Below, one piece after another: positions 27,961 through 36,859 of a DNA stretch of 64,000 nucleotides. The notes beneath the pieces were generated by a model, which was not told the DNA's origin, made no database searches, and saw nothing but the letters and a program-made list of their open reading frames with translations. Position numbers and translations under genes: made by a program. This DNA comes from Kitasatospora sp. NBC_00240 (GTDB lineage: Bacteria; Actinomycetota; Actinomycetes; Streptomycetales; Streptomycetaceae), in assembly GCF_026342405.1 (NCBI RefSeq), contig NZ_JAPEMU010000001.1, forward strand, positions 744,001 through 808,000, written 5' to 3'. The stretch's first letter is position 1; each line of letters begins with the position of its first letter.

Positions 27961-30334
27961 GACCCCGCCCACCGCCACCTACACCGTCACCGTCGGCGCA
28001 CCGGTTTCGCACTCGTACTTCGACGACTCCCCGGCCGGCGCCTACATCGACAAGGACGGCACGTTCTACTTCCAGGAATCCCACTCCTTCTACCCGGCGG
28101 GCTCAGGCCGTCCGTGGACCTTCTACACGGGCGCGAACTTCGACAACGCCGGCAGATCCAGCACGATCAGTGATGCGGTGAACCCCGCCAACCCCAACGA
28201 CAAGAACAACGACACCACCTGGCGGTGCAACAACAGCCCCACCGGCCTCCAGGCCACGATCGCGCCGGTACCTCCGACAGTGTCCAGCGAGAAGAGCTAC
28301 TGCGACCTGGTCGGCCTGTGGGTCGACCCGGACACCGGGGACTGGTACGGCCTGGTACACAACGAGTTCACCAACCAGCCGTTCGGCGATGGCATCCACT
28401 ACGACGGCATCGACTACGCGGTCTCCACCGACCAGGGCAAGACGTGGACCATCAAGGACCACGCGATCACCTCCCCGTACAGCACCACCCGGGGCGACAC
28501 CACCGCGTTCCCGAACCAGACCTATTCCTACGGCGACGGCGATCCGCGCCTGTTCGTCGACACCGCCTCCGGGTACTTCTACGTGCACTACGGCTCCCGG
28601 ATCGTCGAGAAGGGCGGCAGCTGGACGACCTTCTACGAGCACGTGGCCCGCGCCCCGATCTCCGGCAAGATGGCGCCCAGCTCCTGGCAGAAGTGGTACA
28701 ACGGCGCCTGGACCCAGCCCGGCGTGGGCGGCCTGGAGAGCAACGTCGTGCCCGTCAACGCCTCCAGCACCACGGGCTACACCCCGCCGGCCGGCGAGTA
28801 CAACCCCGCCAACACCGGCACCTCCGCCCAGCAGATCGCGGCCGGCAAGATGCCTCCCACCTCGCCCCTGTTCGTCATGGACATCACCTACAACGCGTAC
28901 CTGGGCCTGTACATCGGCGAGCCGCAGGCGGTCGACCAGAGCGGCAACGCCCCGCAGCAGTTCTACGTCACCGACGACCTCTCCACCCAGAAGTGGTACC
29001 TGGCCGGCGACACCGGCAGCTACCACACGTCGTCCTGGTACCGGTGGTTCGTCGACGGCGTCAACCGGACCAGTTCGACGATCGTCGGGAAGTCCTTCAG
29101 GTCGTACTGCTCGGGCAACTGCGCCGGCGGCAACCTCGCCGAGTACGTGAACGTCACCCTCGGCTCCTCCGCCGCCCCGGCCACACCGATCGACGTGACC
29201 AAGACCTACCGGATCGCCAACGGCGGTGGACGGATCCTCGCCCAGGCCTCCGGCAGCTCCGCCACCACCTCCCTGCCCGCCGCGACCGGCTCGGCCCTGG
29301 AGTCCTGGATCTTCGCCACCAACAGAGACGGCTCGTACAGGATCATCAACGCCTCCACCGGGCAGCTGCTCGGCGTCGACTCCACCGCCACCGCCGGCCG
29401 CGCCTGGGGCGCCCAGCCCACCGCCACCACGGCCGGCACCGGCGGCCCCACCACCGGCCAGCAGTGGTTCGTCCTCCCCTCCGCCGGCACCTACCACCTG
29501 GTCAACCGATACAGCGGCCTGGACCTGGCCATGTCCGCGACCACCGGCCGCCTGAGCGAGACCACCCCCACCCGCACCTGGACCAACACCACGGGCAACC
29601 CGGTGGGCGGAAGCCGGACCGCAAATGAGCAGACCCTGAGCCTGACCGCGACCGGACCGGCACCCGAGATCGTCTCCGTCACCAATCCCGGCAACCAGTC
29701 CACGAACGTCAACACGGCGGTCTCGCTGCAGATCAGCGGCAACGACTCGAACGGCAAAACGCTGACCTACTCGGCGACAGGCCTGCCGGCCGGCCTGTCG
29801 ATCAGCTCCTCCGGCCTGATCTCGGGCACACCCACCACCACCGGCACCACCACCGTCACGGTCACCGCCTCCTCGGGCACCGCCAGCAACTCGACCCCCT
29901 TCACCTGGACCGTCGGACCGGGCGGCCTCAGCGGCAGCCACACCCTGATCGCCTCGGGCAAGGCCCTCGACGACCCCAACCACTCCACCGCCCAGGGCAC
30001 CCAGCTCATCACCTGGTCCCCCAGCGGCGGAGCCAACCAGAACTGGATCTTCACCAGGCAGACCGACGGCAGCTACCGCATCGCCAACGGCGAGTCCAAC
30101 CTCTGCATGGACGTCAGCGGCGGCTCCACCTCCCCCGGAGCCCAGATAATCCAGTGGGCCTGCACCAACGGCGCGAACCAGCGATGGCTGGTCAATGCGA
30201 TCCCCGGCGGCGGATACACCGTCACCTCGCAGAACAGCGGCCTGCTCCTGACCACCGCCTCCACCACGAACGGCGCCCTGGCCACCCAACAGCCCGACAC
30301 CGGCTCCGCCCTCCAGCACTGGACCATCAGCTGA
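27872..30334 (+). CDS. Paralogue of the upstream secreted multimodular protein
   Basis: The 820-residue product has the same layout as its neighbour: signal peptide, an unassigned propeller-like domain (YIDKDGTFYF, GLWVDPDTGDWYGLVHNEFT), ricin-like module (SALESWIFATNRDGSYRI), putative-Ig domain (LPAGLSISSSGLISGTPTTT) and C-terminal ricin domain (NQNWIF, NQRWLV, LQHWTIS). Differences cluster between residues 35 and 110, where the neighbour has a longer or altered loop, so ligand preference may have shifted. The GTG at 27872 has GGAG 5 bases upstream as in the first copy. It is likely secreted and carbohydrate-binding; catalytic activity is not established. Confidence 0.85.
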   Translation: MFSPSRRTTAAALTAALLGLAVGAVSPASATPPTATYTVTVGAPVSHSYFDDSPAGAYIDKDGTFYFQESHSFYPAGSGRPWTFYTGANFDNAGRSSTISDAVNPANPNDKNNDTTWRCNNSPTGLQATIAPVPPTVSSEKSYCDLVGLWVDPDTGDWYGLVHNEFTNQPFGDGIHYDGIDYAVSTDQGKTWTIKDHAITSPYSTTRGDTTAFPNQTYSYGDGDPRLFVDTASGYFYVHYGSRIVEKGGSWTTFYEHVARAPISGKMAPSSWQKWYNGAWTQPGVGGLESNVVPVNASSTTGYTPPAGEYNPANTGTSAQQIAAGKMPPTSPLFVMDITYNAYLGLYIGEPQAVDQSGNAPQQFYVTDDLSTQKWYLAGDTGSYHTSSWYRWFVDGVNRTSSTIVGKSFRSYCSGNCAGGNLAEYVNVTLGSSAAPATPIDVTKTYRIANGGGRILAQASGSSATTSLPAATGSALESWIFATNRDGSYRIINASTGQLLGVDSTATAGRAWGAQPTATTAGTGGPTTGQQWFVLPSAGTYHLVNRYSGLDLAMSATTGRLSETTPTRTWTNTTGNPVGGSRTANEQTLSLTATGPAPEIVSVTNPGNQSTNVNTAVSLQISGNDSNGKTLTYSATGLPAGLSISSSGLISGTPTTTGTTTVTVTASSGTASNSTPFTWTVGPGGLSGSHTLIASGKALDDPNHSTAQGTQLITWSPSGGANQNWIFTRQTDGSYRIANGESNLCMDVSGGSTSPGAQIIQWACTNGANQRWLVNAIPGGGYTVTSQNSGLLLTTASTTNGALATQQPDTGSALQHWTIS

Positions 30335-30559
30335 CCGTCCACCGCGAGGCGAACCCAAGCTCGTTGTCCAACATCGTTGGTTACTTGACCTGCTGATCTA
30401 CGGCTCTTTCCGGGTCGGCAGGGGCGGCCGTTCTCCACGCTTCGAGATGTCGGGTCACGAAGCACGAGAGAACGGCCGCTGCCCATGAGTCTTCCCGTCG
30501 ACGCGCCCGTAGGTGACGCGTCAACGAAGTTGCACGATCTTCCGGACACGCTCCCACCG
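30335..30559. other. Possible remnant of an older insertion sequence
   Basis: GGCTCTTTCCGGG at about 30402 resembles ISL3-type terminal repeats, and GGCGGCCGTTCTC/GAGAACGGCCGC arms flank 30425-30480. A short frame from 30485 (MSLPVDAPVGDAS) is cut after about 25 residues. These are hints only; no transposase domain is recognisable. Confidence 0.3.
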
Positions 30560-30567
30560 ATTATGGG

Positions 30568-32197
30568 GCTCTGTCCCGTAATCGGTGGTAGCGCTGTGTA
30601 GTGGTCACTGGAGGAGGATGCGGTGGCGGAGGAGGGGGAACCCGGCCCGGCCGTGCATCTGCCTCATGATCCGCTTGGTTCGGGTGTTGACGCCCTCGGT
30701 GCGGCCGTTGTGGTACGGGAGGGTGAGGCCGGCGTCGACGGCGGCCCGGTCGAGTTCGAGGCCGTTGCAGAAGCTGTGCAGGTGGGGCAGGTCGGTGGCG
30801 CGCACGATGGTGATCCAGTCGGTGAGCTTGGCGTCATTGCCTTCGGCCGGGGTCAGCAGCTTTGCGAACTCTCCGGTCAGACGGGCGAGTTCGTTCATCT
30901 CCGGGCAGGCTTCGGTGAGTTCCCGCAGCAGTACGGCGTCCTTGTCGCGCAGGTTCTCCGGGCGGGTGAGCAGGAGGCGGGCGAAACGCTGCGGGGTGGT
31001 GACCGGCCTGTCGCCCTCGGCGCGGCCCTGGGTGAGGTAGCGGACCAGGAGGTTCGCGCTGCCGGTGTAGCCCAGCTCCTTGATCTCGCGCAGGAGGTGG
31101 GTGACGGGCACCGCGGGGTCCTCGCTTCGGCGCCGACGCAGGTGGTCGCGGTAGGGGTCGACGAGGGTGGGCTTGTAGCGGGGTGCGCGGCGCTCTGCGG
31201 TGGGCTCCTTCATGCGGGCGTACCGTTTGACGGTGTTCAGGGCGACGTCGAGGCGGCGGGCGCATTCGAGCAGGCCGACGCCCTGGCCGAGCAGGGTGTG
31301 GACCTGCTGCCAACGCTCGCGGGTGGTCTGCTCGCGGACGCCCCCGGGACGTGCGGGGTTCACGGTGCTGGCCCAGCAGACGGCGTGGGAGCGGACCTCG
31401 GCCAGGACCTTGCCGCACAGGTTGGACCAGAGGTGCCACCTGTCGCTGACCTGCACCGCGTCGGGCAGGGCCTGGCGGATCGCCTCGCCGTAGGAGGCGG
31501 AGCCGTCGCGGCAGACGTACTCGGCTCCGGGATGCGCACGCAGCCACGCCACCAGGGTCCGGGTGGTGCGGTCGGGCAGGACGTCGATCCGCTCGCCGGT
31601 CTCGGCGTCGATGATCACGGTCGCGTAGCGGGACCGGCGCTTGAGGGCGAAGTCGTCGATACCGAGCACACGCGGGACGCGCAGCAGCGGCACCGCCCGG
31701 CACATGAGCATGCGCAGGGCGGTCGAGCGGGAGACCGCGCAGGCCAGTACACGGGAGAGGCGGGCGCCCGCCCGGCCCGCTAACTCCTTCACCACGGAAG
31801 CGAGTTGATCAGCCAGGCGACCAGTCCGCCGCTGGTAGCGCTCCACGACGCCGGGAACCTGCTCACGGAACGTCTGCCGCCGGCAGCCGAGCACCGGGCA
31901 GACCAAGCGCCGCAACCTCACCGAGACGACGACCCGCCGTCCGTCCACCGGCACGTCCGAGACCCTCCGCCCGTGGAAACCGTGCACCCGCCCTGTCGGC
32001 GTCCCGCACGCGGGACACGGCACCGGATCGTCCCGGGTCCGCGCCGACACCCGAATGACCTCGCCCTCGTCCGTCACACCCTCGACGACCAGCGCAGAGA
32101 GCCCAGAAAACACCACACGCACAAGCTCGTTGACATCACGCACACCATGCCAACGACAGTCGTCACCGTTGGTTACCACCGATTACGGGACAGAGCC
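30568..32197 (-). mobile_element. Intact ISL3-family insertion sequence, 1,630 bp
   Basis: Perfect 24-bp inverted repeats at 30568-30591 and 32174-32197 (outer end GGCTCTGTCCCGTAATC) bound a single transposase gene. The 8-bp direct repeat GATTATGG lies immediately outside both ends (30560-30567 and 32198-32205), the size expected for ISL3 elements. Intact ends, target duplication and an uninterrupted transposase indicate recent, probably still functional, insertion. The rejoined target resembles the element's own terminal repeat. Confidence 0.95.
30605..32179 (-). CDS. ISL3-family transposase
   Basis: The 524-residue frame has the ISL3 plan: N-terminal zinc-ribbon-like region (CPACGTPTGRVHGFHGR, later CPVLGC), helix-turn-helix region, and a DDE domain beginning VLGIDDFALKRRSRYATVI (first Asp), with VQVSDRWHLWSNL (second Asp) and a C-terminal YHNGRTEGVNTRTKRIMRQM (Glu). 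The protein catalyses cut-and-paste movement of the surrounding element. The frame opens inside the terminal repeat, so the true start is probably internal, just before VRVVFSGLSALVVEG. It runs opposite to the flanking genes. Confidence 0.93.
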   Translation of the reverse strand: MVTNGDDCRWHGVRDVNELVRVVFSGLSALVVEGVTDEGEVIRVSARTRDDPVPCPACGTPTGRVHGFHGRRVSDVPVDGRRVVVSVRLRRLVCPVLGCRRQTFREQVPGVVERYQRRTGRLADQLASVVKELAGRAGARLSRVLACAVSRSTALRMLMCRAVPLLRVPRVLGIDDFALKRRSRYATVIIDAETGERIDVLPDRTTRTLVAWLRAHPGAEYVCRDGSASYGEAIRQALPDAVQVSDRWHLWSNLCGKVLAEVRSHAVCWASTVNPARPGGVREQTTRERWQQVHTLLGQGVGLLECARRLDVALNTVKRYARMKEPTAERRAPRYKPTLVDPYRDHLRRRRSEDPAVPVTHLLREIKELGYTGSANLLVRYLTQGRAEGDRPVTTPQRFARLLLTRPENLRDKDAVLLRELTEACPEMNELARLTGEFAKLLTPAEGNDAKLTDWITIVRATDLPHLHSFCNGLELDRAAVDAGLTLPYHNGRTEGVNTRTKRIMRQMHGRAGFPLLRHRILLQ

Positions 32198-33970
32198 GAT
32201 TATGGGACAGACCCCTGGATGGGCGACAGGCAGCAGGCCATCGTCCTTGACCGGCAGCCCACCACGGTGACGTGGAAGGCCGAGCCGGCGAACTACACCG
32301 TCCCCAAGGGGCACCGGATCGGCGTGGTCCTCATGTCCACCGACGAGGAGCAGGTCGCGATCTACACCGGCACCGGAATCACCTACACGCCCCACCACAC
32401 GGGGGCCGACAACGACCCCACCACCCTCACCGCCCTCACCAGGTTCAGCTCCACCACCACGTACTACGTGAGCCCCTCGGGATCGGACGACAACGCGGGC
32501 ACCTCGCCCGGCTCCCCGCTGAGGACACTGCAGAAGGCCGCCGACCGCACCCTCCCGGGTGACACCGTGTCGATCATGGGCGGCACGTACAACGAAGCGG
32601 CCGAGGGCCGCAGCCTGCTGCTCATCACCCGGTCCGGAACGGCCGCGCAGCCGATCACCTACCAGGCGTACCCCGGCAGCAAGCCGGTGCTGCACCCGGT
32701 CACCAGCTGGGACGGCATCAACGTCCTCGGTGCCTCGTACATCAAGGTCACCGGGCTGGAGATCGCCGGCAACGCACCCCGGCTGACCCTGGACGCGGCC
32801 GAGCACCACGCCCTGTCCGACGACGCCCGCTACAACACCAACTGCCTGACCGTCCGCCGGGACAAGCAGGACGGGCCGATACCGCACGACGTCGAGATCG
32901 CCGGGAACGACTTCCACGGCTTCCCCGGCGGCGGCATCAGCGCGATCGACGCGGACGGCGTGACCATCCGCGACAACCGGGTGCACGACAACTCCTGGTA
33001 CACCCACTACGCCACCAGCGGCATCTCCGTCCTGCGCGCGCTGGACGCGAGCCCCGGAGATCCACAGACCTACAAGATCCGCATCACCGGCAACACCGTG
33101 TACGGGAATCAGACCAAGGTGAAATGGAGCCAGTGCGACTGCTATTCGGACGGCAACGGCATCATCATCGACACGAACAAGGAAAAACCGGCCGGGACCG
33201 GGGACGACTACCGGGGACGCACCCTGGTGGCCGACAACGTCGTGTTCGACAACGGCGGATCCGGCATCCACGCCTTCAAGTCCCAGCACGTCGACATCGT
33301 CAACAACACGGCTTACCAGAACTCCGCCTCCCCGCACCTGAAGTACGCCAACGTCTTCGGGGCCCACAGCCGTGACGTGCGCATCCTCAACAACATCGCC
33401 GCGGCCCGCCCCGGCCTGCCGGTCAACAGCAACTCCCAGAACCAGGACGTGACCTACGACTACAACCTCTACTTCGACGGAACCGCCCCACAGACGACCG
33501 GGCCGCACGACCTGGTGGCCGACCCCAAGTTCCTGAACCCCACGACGGATCCGGCCGCCGCCGACTTCCGGCTGCGCCCGGGATCACCCGCACTGGGCAC
33601 CGGCACCCCGTTCGCGGCCGTCCCGCGCGACATCACCGGAGCCACGCGCACGCCAGGGCAGGCGTACGACCGCGGCGCGTACGCGAGCACCGCCGGCACC
33701 ACCGCCGAAACGCCTTCCGGATCGGCCTCCGGGCCCGCCCCAAGGCCTGCCGCCTCCACCACCACGACCCCTGCGGGCACCAACCGCGACGCCGGAGCCG
33801 TACCAGGCATCTCCTCCTCACCCACGCCCAACGCGGAGGGCTTGGCCCAGACCGGCTTCACCCCGGCCCCTGTCATCGGAGCAGCCGCCACCCTCGCCGG
33901 AGGCATCGCCGTCCTCGTGGTCTTCCGCCGTCGCCGGCCGGCCGGCAGTCACGGCCGCACCCGCCGCTGA
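32198..33970 (+). pseudogene. Beta-helix surface protein with LAQTG anchor, 5' end lost to the IS
   Basis: From the IS boundary the frame reads about 585 residues. A segment (YTVPKGHRIGVVLMSTDEE) recalls the C-terminal domain of CocE/PepX hydrolases. A right-handed parallel beta-helix domain follows (YYVSPSGSDDNAGTSPGSPL, GGTYNEAAEG, many I-x-N-x-V coils), as in polysaccharide lyases and DUF1565 proteins. The C-terminus has a Thr/Pro/Ser-rich stretch, LAQTGF, a hydrophobic helix and an Arg-rich tail, which is a sortase-E-type sorting signal. No signal peptide or ribosome-binding site remains because the ISL3 element cut the gene at 32198. The first in-frame ATG after the IS (32219) would give an unexported protein. 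Confidence 0.75.
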
Positions 33971-34029
33971 GCACAGCGGCCGCGGACCACGGGCTGTGGC
34001 ACAACACCCTCCAGGCGGCCGCACGAACG

Positions 34030-34242
34030 TCACCGAACGCATGGCGGACCTCCGGGGCCCAGCAGGGCAAGGCCACCACCCGAAAGGCCGTCACCGAACT
34101 CGGCGACCAGGGTGGCCCGCTCATCGCCAGGGGGTAGCTCGACCTCACCGCCGGCCGCCAAGGCGCGGCGCAGCCGGTGCACCGAGAGGCCGGCCAGCCG
34201 CTTGATGTTCCAGTCGGCCTTTTCGTGGCCGTTGAGAGTCAT
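34030..34242 (-). CDS. Small hypothetical protein
   Basis: An ATG at 34242 preceded by GGGAG (5-base spacing) opens a 70-residue frame: TLNGHEKADWNIKRLAGL, then HRLRRALAAGGEVELPPGDE. The first half is predicted helical and polar, with no signal or membrane segment. I do not recognise the family. It lies in the same direction as and 213 bases downstream of the Hsp20 gene, and could be cotranscribed. The ribosome-binding site and ordinary amino-acid composition support it; it could still be a chance frame. Confidence 0.45.
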   Translation of the reverse strand: MTLNGHEKADWNIKRLAGLSVHRLRRALAAGGEVELPPGDERATLVAEFGDGLSGGGLALLGPGGPPCVR

Positions 34243-34455
34243 GGCGCTCCCGGCCTGTCCTCGGAATTCTTGCCTCGGCATGCCGCGCCGACGGCGAGCG
34301 CCGGACCGAGATGAGTCCGTGGTACCCGGCGCGGTGGGAAGGTGCCGGTCGTCATCTCAACTCCTCCAAGCCGTGGATATCAGGTTGCCGCGGGCGGCCC
34401 GGTGGCCCGCGCGGCCTTGGTGTGTCGGGGCCGCGCGGGCGAACTCGGTTACCTT

Positions 34456-34941
34456 TCAGGCGTTGATCGCCTCGCGCCGGGAGTCGGTGCCGAGCGGCCC
34501 GGGCTCCCGCGGGGGTCGCGCGGCGGCAGGGGTTTCGGGCTGCGTGCGGCCGGTGATCCGGATCTTGCGGGGCTTGGCCTTCTCCGTCACCGGGATCCGC
34601 ACGGTGAGCACGCCCTGGTCGTAGTCGGCCTCGATGCGGTCGGTGTCCAAGGCGTCGCCCAGGAGCACCTGCCGGGTGAACGTCCCCAGGGTGCGCTCGT
34701 CGGCCAGCACCTGCGCTCCCTCCGGCAGCGCGCCCTGGCGCTGGGCACGGACGGTCAGCACGTTGCGCTCGATGTCCAGGTCGATGGAAGCCGGGTCGAT
34801 GCCCGGCAGGTCCAGACGCAGGACGAGGCTCTGGCCGTCGCGGAAGGCGGTCAGCGGCATGCCGGCCGGCTTCGCCGGGGTACCGAGCAGCTGCTGCGCG
34901 AGACGGTCGAGGTCGCGGAAGGGGTCGGTACGCATCAGCAC
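34456..34941 (-). CDS. Hsp20/alpha-crystallin small heat-shock protein
   Basis: The 161-residue protein has the alpha-crystallin fold at about residues 30-125: LVLRLDLPGIDPASIDLDIE, VLTVRAQRQG, and the G-V-L motif in YDQGVLTVRIPV, followed by an I-x-I-type C-terminal tail (KIRITG). It acts as an ATP-independent holdase for unfolded cytoplasmic proteins. The start is GTG at 34941 with GAGGAG 10 bases upstream; an ATG two codons later is possible. A -35/-10 pair with a HAIR-like inverted repeat lies about 100 bases upstream, suggesting heat-shock repression by an HspR-type MerR protein. Confidence 0.92.
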   Translation of the reverse strand: MLMRTDPFRDLDRLAQQLLGTPAKPAGMPLTAFRDGQSLVLRLDLPGIDPASIDLDIERNVLTVRAQRQGALPEGAQVLADERTLGTFTRQVLLGDALDTDRIEADYDQGVLTVRIPVTEKAKPRKIRITGRTQPETPAAARPPREPGPLGTDSRREAINA

Positions 34942-35040
34942 GGTGATTCAGCTCCTCACAATCGCAGCGGAACAAGTGCCCGACAACGGCAGGACAGCCA
35001 CCGCCCCACCAGTTATTCTGTCGGTCTCATCGACAAGAAA

Positions 35041-35083
35041 GTTATAGCGTCAACACAGCTTACTTGACAAGCATCGGCTCAAC
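35041..35083 (-). promoter_or_regulatory. Hsp20 promoter with HAIR-like (HspR) operator
   Basis: On the minus strand TTGTCA (35070-35065) and TATAAC (35046-35041) are 18 bases apart, a good -35/-10 pair. Overlapping the -35, CTTGACA-N7-GCTCAAC at 35063-35083 matches 10 of 14 arm positions of the HAIR consensus (CTTGAGT-N7-ACTCAAG) with the correct spacing. Repressor binding here would block polymerase. Confidence 0.6.
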
Positions 35084-36209
35084 TTCGAGTGTTCCAAGGA
35101 CGCGCGAGGACGGCCGGCCCGCGGTGAGGGCCAGGGAGCCCACCAACCGGACCACGGGCGCGAGGACGGCGACCCACCACAGGGCCCTGGCACTGTGCGA
35201 CGCCGGCGCCGGCGCCGAACAGGAGCGCAAGCAGCGGAACGAGAAGAAGGAAGACCGTCGAACAGTGAGTGCCGGAGAACCCGCGGCACACCTCACCATC
35301 ACCGCGCGGGCCTACCAGTGCTGGAAACGGCATGCCGTTGTCGTCAGCGACGGGCCGGACGCACTTGCCGCCACGCATCGCCGCCGACGTCAAGCCACCT
35401 GATCAGCCTCACCGGCAGCCGCACGCCGCACGGCCCGCACGGTGCGCCGGCCGACGAGCGCCCCGTTCCTCGGCACGTCGCGCACCCGGGATCACTTGCC
35501 GCCACCATGTCCCCACCGACCACCCTCACCACGATGCTTCTCCTCTCGTCACGCCTGCGCCACCGGCCACTGCCCGGCCCCCTAGGAGGCGAACGGCACA
35601 CGCATATCGGATGCCGTCCCCGGCCCTCGTCGAAGCGCCGCCGGACCATGACACTAGGTGGCCTACGGACGATCGCCCAGTCGCAGCGCTAGCGCACCGC
35701 TTCTCATACGCGGCGCCGACGCCGGTAGCAGCAACCCGCTCCTGAGGCTGACAACACCTCGGCCCCGGCCGGGCCGACAACCACTTCGCGTCCACCGGCT
35801 CCAGAGCCGCCCGTTCGCGCAGAACAACACCGTGTCGGTCGTCCCCCGCACGAGCGCACGCACCACCGTCGAGTAGTGGCACACCGCCCGGACGGCACGT
35901 CGGGGCCACGCGAAGCTCGGCGAGGCGCTCGCGTTACTTGGGCTCCCACCTGCCGCGGACGTCAGGCTGCTCGGGGACGGGGCACTGCTCGGCGCAGGGC
36001 CTCGCCCCGGCGACGTAGACGTTCAGGTCGCCCCGGCCGCGGCTCGACACCACCCCGAGGCACCGGCCGCAACGCGCACGGGCTCGCGCAGATGCAAGCC
36101 GATGGGGAAGGTGCCGTGGCGGCCGCGGGTGTGAGCGCGTTCCTGCCGCGGCTCGGCGGTGGTCCGCCCGGCCTGCTCCGGGCCGGGCGGGCGGTCTTCT
36201 GCGGGCGGG
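35084..36209. other. Intergenic region between Hsp20 and MerR genes
   Basis: About 1.1 kb with short frames on both strands but no recognised domain. A minus-strand frame at 35060-35302 contains one hydrophobic stretch; it overlaps the Hsp20 promoter, so I do not call it. Confidence 0.35.
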
Positions 36210-36587
36210 TCAGGTGTCGGCGGTCGGCTTGGGGTCGCCGGCGTCGTGGCGTAGTTGTTCGTTGATGCGCAGGGCTTCTTCGAGTTGGTCTTCGAGGATG
36301 ACGATGCGGCAGGCGGCCTCGACGGGGGTGCCCTGGTCGACGAGGTCGCGGGCGCGCATCGCGATCCGCAGTTGGTAGCGGGAGAAGCGGCGGTGGCCCC
36401 CCTCCGAGCGCAGGGGGGTGATGAGGCCCTGGTCGCCGAGGGCGCGCAGGAAGGCGGCGGTGGTGCCGGTCATCTCGGCGGCGCGGCCCATCGTGTAGGC
36501 GGGGTAGTCGTCGTCGTCGAAGGAGCTGGGGCCCGGGGTGTTGGAGCCGGGGCTGGGGGTGTGGGGCCGGATGGTTGCCGTGGTCAC
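36210..36587 (-). CDS. MerR-family regulator, HspR-like
   Basis: The 125-residue protein has a disordered acidic N-terminus (SSFDDDDYPAYT) and then a MerR helix-turn-helix at about residues 35-100 (MGRAAEMTGTTAAFLRALGD, GGHRRFSRYQLRIAMRARDL), followed by a short coiled coil (LEDQLEEALRINEQL). It is too short to hold a ligand domain, as in HspR-type repressors. I chose the GTG at 36587, with AGAGG just upstream; the frame is open further but that region is non-coding. Proximity to the Hsp20 gene with a HAIR-like operator makes it the candidate regulator of that gene; this is inference. Confidence 0.82.
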   Translation of the reverse strand: MTTATIRPHTPSPGSNTPGPSSFDDDDYPAYTMGRAAEMTGTTAAFLRALGDQGLITPLRSEGGHRRFSRYQLRIAMRARDLVDQGTPVEAACRIVILEDQLEEALRINEQLRHDAGDPKPTADT

Positions 36588-36622
36588 TGCACCTCTTCTG
36601 TGTGGGGCCGGGGACGCGTGGA

Positions 36623-36655
36623 GGGGCCCCGGCGCCGTGGCGGCTCCGGGGCCCC
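36623..36655. other. Strong hairpin upstream of the MerR gene
   Basis: GGGGCCCCGG and CCGGGGCCCC pair perfectly over 10 bp around a 13-base loop, about 36 bases upstream of the MerR start. With the hairpin at 36676 it forms a structured tract that could be the end of a plus-strand transcript. Confidence 0.5.
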
Positions 36656-36675
36656 GAAGGGATACATCACCATCT

Positions 36676-36698
36676 GCCGGCCTCGAGCCGGCGTTTTT
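36676..36698 (+). terminator. Rho-independent terminator on the plus strand
   Basis: GCCGGC-CTCGA-GCCGGC is followed by GTTTTT, a canonical intrinsic terminator and rare in such GC-rich DNA. There is no plus-strand gene directly upstream, so it may end a small RNA or a readthrough transcript. Confidence 0.6.
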
Positions 36699-36859
36699 CA
36701 GTTCCGCACTGCCCCGGGGGAGGGGGCGTGCGGGGATCGCGTATGCGTGACCGGAAACCACCGTCCTTCGTAGCTGGGGGGTCTGCGGTGTCCGCCCGGA
36801 CGAACCTGCCTCACGGGCCGGGCGATCCTGATGGCGCTCTGTTCCCTCCGTTCATCCTC

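Noticed and set aside
31805..33970. A single intact 721-residue protein starting inside the ISL3 element
   Set aside because: The first 130 residues are antisense to the transposase gene and have no domain or signal peptide; the frame is open there by chance.
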